The notes beneath the pieces were generated by a model, which worked only from the letters and a program-made list of their open reading frames with translations, was not told where the DNA came from and did no database searches. The translations under genes and the position numbers were made by a program. This document shows, in pieces, positions 5,979-7,611 of a stretch of DNA of 7,611 bases. Position 1 is the stretch's first letter. Each line of letters starts with the position of its first letter. The DNA is taken from positions 1-7,611 of the forward strand of contig JAKLIE010000069.1 of assembly GCA_022709775.1 (NCBI GenBank), read 5' to 3'. Source of the DNA: Pseudomonadota bacterium (lineage in GTDB: Bacteria; Pseudomonadota; Gammaproteobacteria; Burkholderiales; Casimicrobiaceae).

Positions 5979-6779
5979 CTAGTGCCTCGAGAGCTCGCTC
6001 TCGTGCCAGTGTCCCAACGCGAGATGCGACAGCAGCAGCGCCACGCTGTAGAACGCGACGCCCGCCAGCGTGATCAGCACGAGCGCGGCGAACAGCCGCG
6101 GGATGTTGAGCTGGATGCCCGACATCAGGATCTGGTAGGCGAGGCCCGCGCCCTGGCCGCCGGTCCCCGCGACGAACTCGGCGACGACGGCGCCGATCAG
6201 CGCGAGGCCGCTCGCGATGCGCAGGCCGCCGAAGAAGTACGGCAGCGCGCTCGGGATGCGCAGCCGCCACAGGAGCTGCCAGCGCGTCGCGCGGTTCATC
6301 CGGAACAGGTCGATGAGCCGCGGATCGACGCTTCGCAGGCCGAGCGTCGTGTCCGAGACGATCGGGAAGATCGCGACGACGACCGCGCACATCACGAGCG
6401 CCGTGTGCGTGTCCTTCACCCAGATGATGATGAGCGGCGCGATCGCGACGATCGGCGTCACCTGCAGCAGCACGACGTAGGGCGTGAACGCGGTCTCGAT
6501 CCAGCGGCTCTGCACGAACACGAGCGAGATCGCGACGCCCAGCGCGAGGGCGATCGCGAGCGCGTAGAGCGCGATCGACACGGTGACGACCAGCGACGCG
6601 AGGAGGAGGCCCCGGTCGGCGACGAGCGTCTTCGCGACGACGAGCGGCGAGGGCACCAGGTACGCCGGGACCTCGTAGGCGACGGTCAGCGCCTGCCACA
6701 GCGCGAGCATCGCGACGGCGACGATCACCGGCGCCGCGTAACGCCAGCGGTCCGCCGCGGTGCGCTCGAACCGGCTCAA
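5979..6779 (-). CDS. ABC transporter permease, nitrate/taurine/pyrimidine-precursor (NitT/TauT) type
   Basis: A 266-residue inner-membrane permease of the binding-protein-dependent transport family, forming the channel of an ABC importer with the upstream ATPase. About six hydrophobic segments lie at roughly 14-34, 58-85, 97-120, 126-146, 188-208 and 226-252. After the short periplasmic motif PAYLVPSP (38-45), the cytoplasmic EAA-like coupling loop lies around 155-190: LIDLFRMNRATRWQLLWRLR, IPSALPYFFGGLRI, then GLALIGAVVAEF. This pattern fits the SsuC/TauC/ThiX group; a substrate cannot be chosen. The TTG at 6779 was taken as start because it overlaps the ATPase TGA (TTGA) and is preceded by GAGGAG at 5 nt, and no in-frame ATG or GTG lies close upstream. 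The stop at 5979-5981 touches the convergent lipoprotein stop. Confidence 0.92.
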   Translation of the reverse strand: MSRFERTAADRWRYAAPVIVAVAMLALWQALTVAYEVPAYLVPSPLVVAKTLVADRGLLLASLVVTVSIALYALAIALALGVAISLVFVQSRWIETAFTPYVVLLQVTPIVAIAPLIIIWVKDTHTALVMCAVVVAIFPIVSDTTLGLRSVDPRLIDLFRMNRATRWQLLWRLRIPSALPYFFGGLRIASGLALIGAVVAEFVAGTGGQGAGLAYQILMSGIQLNIPRLFAALVLITLAGVAFYSVALLLSHLALGHWHESELSRH

Positions 6780-7611
6780 GGCCCCTCCTCGTCCGGCGAT
6801 CCGTTCATCGGCATCGTGCCGCCGCAAGCCTGCGCGACGAGCGCCGACAGCCGCTGCGAGTATGCCGCGAACTTCGTCGAGACGCGGAACGCCTCGCCGC
6901 GCGGCCAGGGCTCGTCGATCGCGACCTCGTCGATCAGCCGGCCCGGCCGCGGGCCCATGACGGCCACGCGTGTCGAGAGGAACACAGCCTCGGCGATGCT
7001 GTGCGTGACGAACACGATGGTGAGGCCGCGCTTCTGCCAGAGCGATGCGAGCTCGCTGTCGAGCCGCAGGCGCGTGAACTCGTCGAGCGCGCCGAAGGGC
7101 TCGTCCATCAGCAGCAGGTCGGGGTGGTTGACGAGCGCACGCGCGATCGACACGCGCATCTGCATGCCGCCCGAGAGCTCGCGCGGCCAGCTGCGCGCGA
7201 AGTCGGCGAGCCCCACGAGCGAGATCGCGTCGGCGACCGCGCGGTCGGCCTCCTCGCGCGGCGTGCGCGCCAGCGCGAGGGGCAGCCGCACGTTCGCGTC
7301 GACGCGCGACCAGGGCATCAGCGTCGGCGACTGGAACACCATCGCGAGCCGCCTGCCGGGCGCGCCGGTCGCCTCGAACGCGCCGCCCCACCAGTGCAGC
7401 GATCCCGACGTCGGCGCCTCGAGCCCCGCGATCAGGTGCAGCAGCGTCGACTTGCCGCAGCCGGACGGCCCGAGGAGCGTCAGGAACTCGCCGCGGCGGA
7501 CCTCGAGGTCGACCGGGTCGAGCGCGCGCGTGCCGTTCGGCCAGGTCTTGGTCGCGCGCGCGACCGCGACCGCCGGCGCGTCGGCGCCGCGCTGCGGTGC
7601 CGCGCGCCGTT
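6776..7611 (-). CDS. ABC transporter ATP-binding protein, NitT/TauT type, 5' end cut by the window edge
   Basis: The cytoplasmic ATPase subunit that powers the permease encoded just downstream. The visible 277 codons, numbered from the right edge, hold every nucleotide-binding motif: Walker A GPSGCGKST (47-55), the Q-loop MVFQSP (90-95), ABC signature ELSGGMQMR (144-152), Walker B LLLMDEP (165-171), D-loop GALDE (173-177) and the H-loop VTHS (His203). The order and spacing are normal, so the enzyme should be active. Before Walker A there are about 46 residues; the first 18 or so are low-complexity Ala/Arg/Pro, so few true N-terminal residues are likely to be missing, and the start codon lies outside the window. 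The sequence is closest in character to SsuB/TauB/ThiZ ATPases. A periplasmic binding protein was not found and probably lies upstream, beyond the right edge. Confidence 0.93.
   Translation of the reverse strand, partial: RRAAPQRGADAPAVAVARATKTWPNGTRALDPVDLEVRRGEFLTLLGPSGCGKSTLLHLIAGLEAPTSGSLHWWGGAFEATGAPGRRLAMVFQSPTLMPWSRVDANVRLPLALARTPREEADRAVADAISLVGLADFARSWPRELSGGMQMRVSIARALVNHPDLLLMDEPFGALDEFTRLRLDSELASLWQKRGLTIVFVTHSIAEAVFLSTRVAVMGPRPGRLIDEVAIDEPWPRGEAFRVSTKFAAYSQRLSALVAQACGGTMPMNGSPDEEGP
6785..6790 (-). promoter_or_regulatory. Ribosome binding site fixing the TTG start of the ABC permease
   Basis: On the minus strand GAGGAG lies 5 nt before the TTG at 6779 and continues into GGGG. It falls within the last codons of the ATPase gene (DEEGP), so the permease is probably translated by ribosomes re-initiating after the ATPase stop. 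This site is the main reason for choosing a TTG start. Confidence 0.7.

Noticed and set aside
5979..7391. A 470-codon minus-strand frame ending with the ABC permease
   Set aside because: The portion above 6779 is an out-of-frame reading of the ATPase gene; the permease proper starts at the TTG with its ribosome binding site.

Overview
The window is about two-thirds G+C. Its TRAP-TAXI and ABC importers, small lipoprotein and dispersed inverted repeat suit a proteobacterium, most likely a betaproteobacterium, though the sequence alone does not fix the taxon. Coding density is high. Several adjacent genes overlap by 4 bp (GTGA, TTGA) or are 1-2 nt apart. No rRNA, tRNA, CRISPR array or complete mobile element was seen.

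Left block (1-4555, all minus strand). In transcription order this is an FAD-dependent amine/amino-acid oxidoreductase of the DAO superfamily (sarcosine oxidase-like), a TAXI-type periplasmic solute-binding protein, a small exported DUF1850 protein, and a fused DctQ/DctM TRAP permease that runs off the left edge. The last three form a complete TRAP-TAXI importer apart from the missing end of the permease. The oxidoreductase beside it suggests, without proof, that the imported compound is an amino acid, N-methyl amino acid or similar amine that is then oxidised in the cytoplasm.

Middle block (4556-5978, plus strand). A SugE/Gdx small multidrug resistance exporter is divergent from the oxidoreductase. 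After it comes a toxin-first HigBA-like type II toxin-antitoxin pair. Its strong promoter (TTGACA, 18 bp, CATAAT) is overlaid by a palindrome and sits so close to the toxin ATG that the message may be leaderless. A 13-bp perfect inverted repeat resembling a REP element follows. It lies in the 5' part of a small lipoprotein gene whose normal start codon seems to be missing.

Right block (5979-7611, minus strand). This is an ABC importer of the nitrate/taurine/pyrimidine-precursor type: an ATPase cut at its N-terminus by the right edge, and a permease starting at a TTG that overlaps the ATPase stop. Its binding protein must lie outside the window. The permease stop directly abuts the convergent lipoprotein stop.

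Most of the window is ordinary transport and metabolism. The parts most worth a second look are 5101-5138 (promoter, operator and possible leaderless toxin) and 5719-5810 (inverted repeat at the broken or rebuilt start of the lipoprotein gene).
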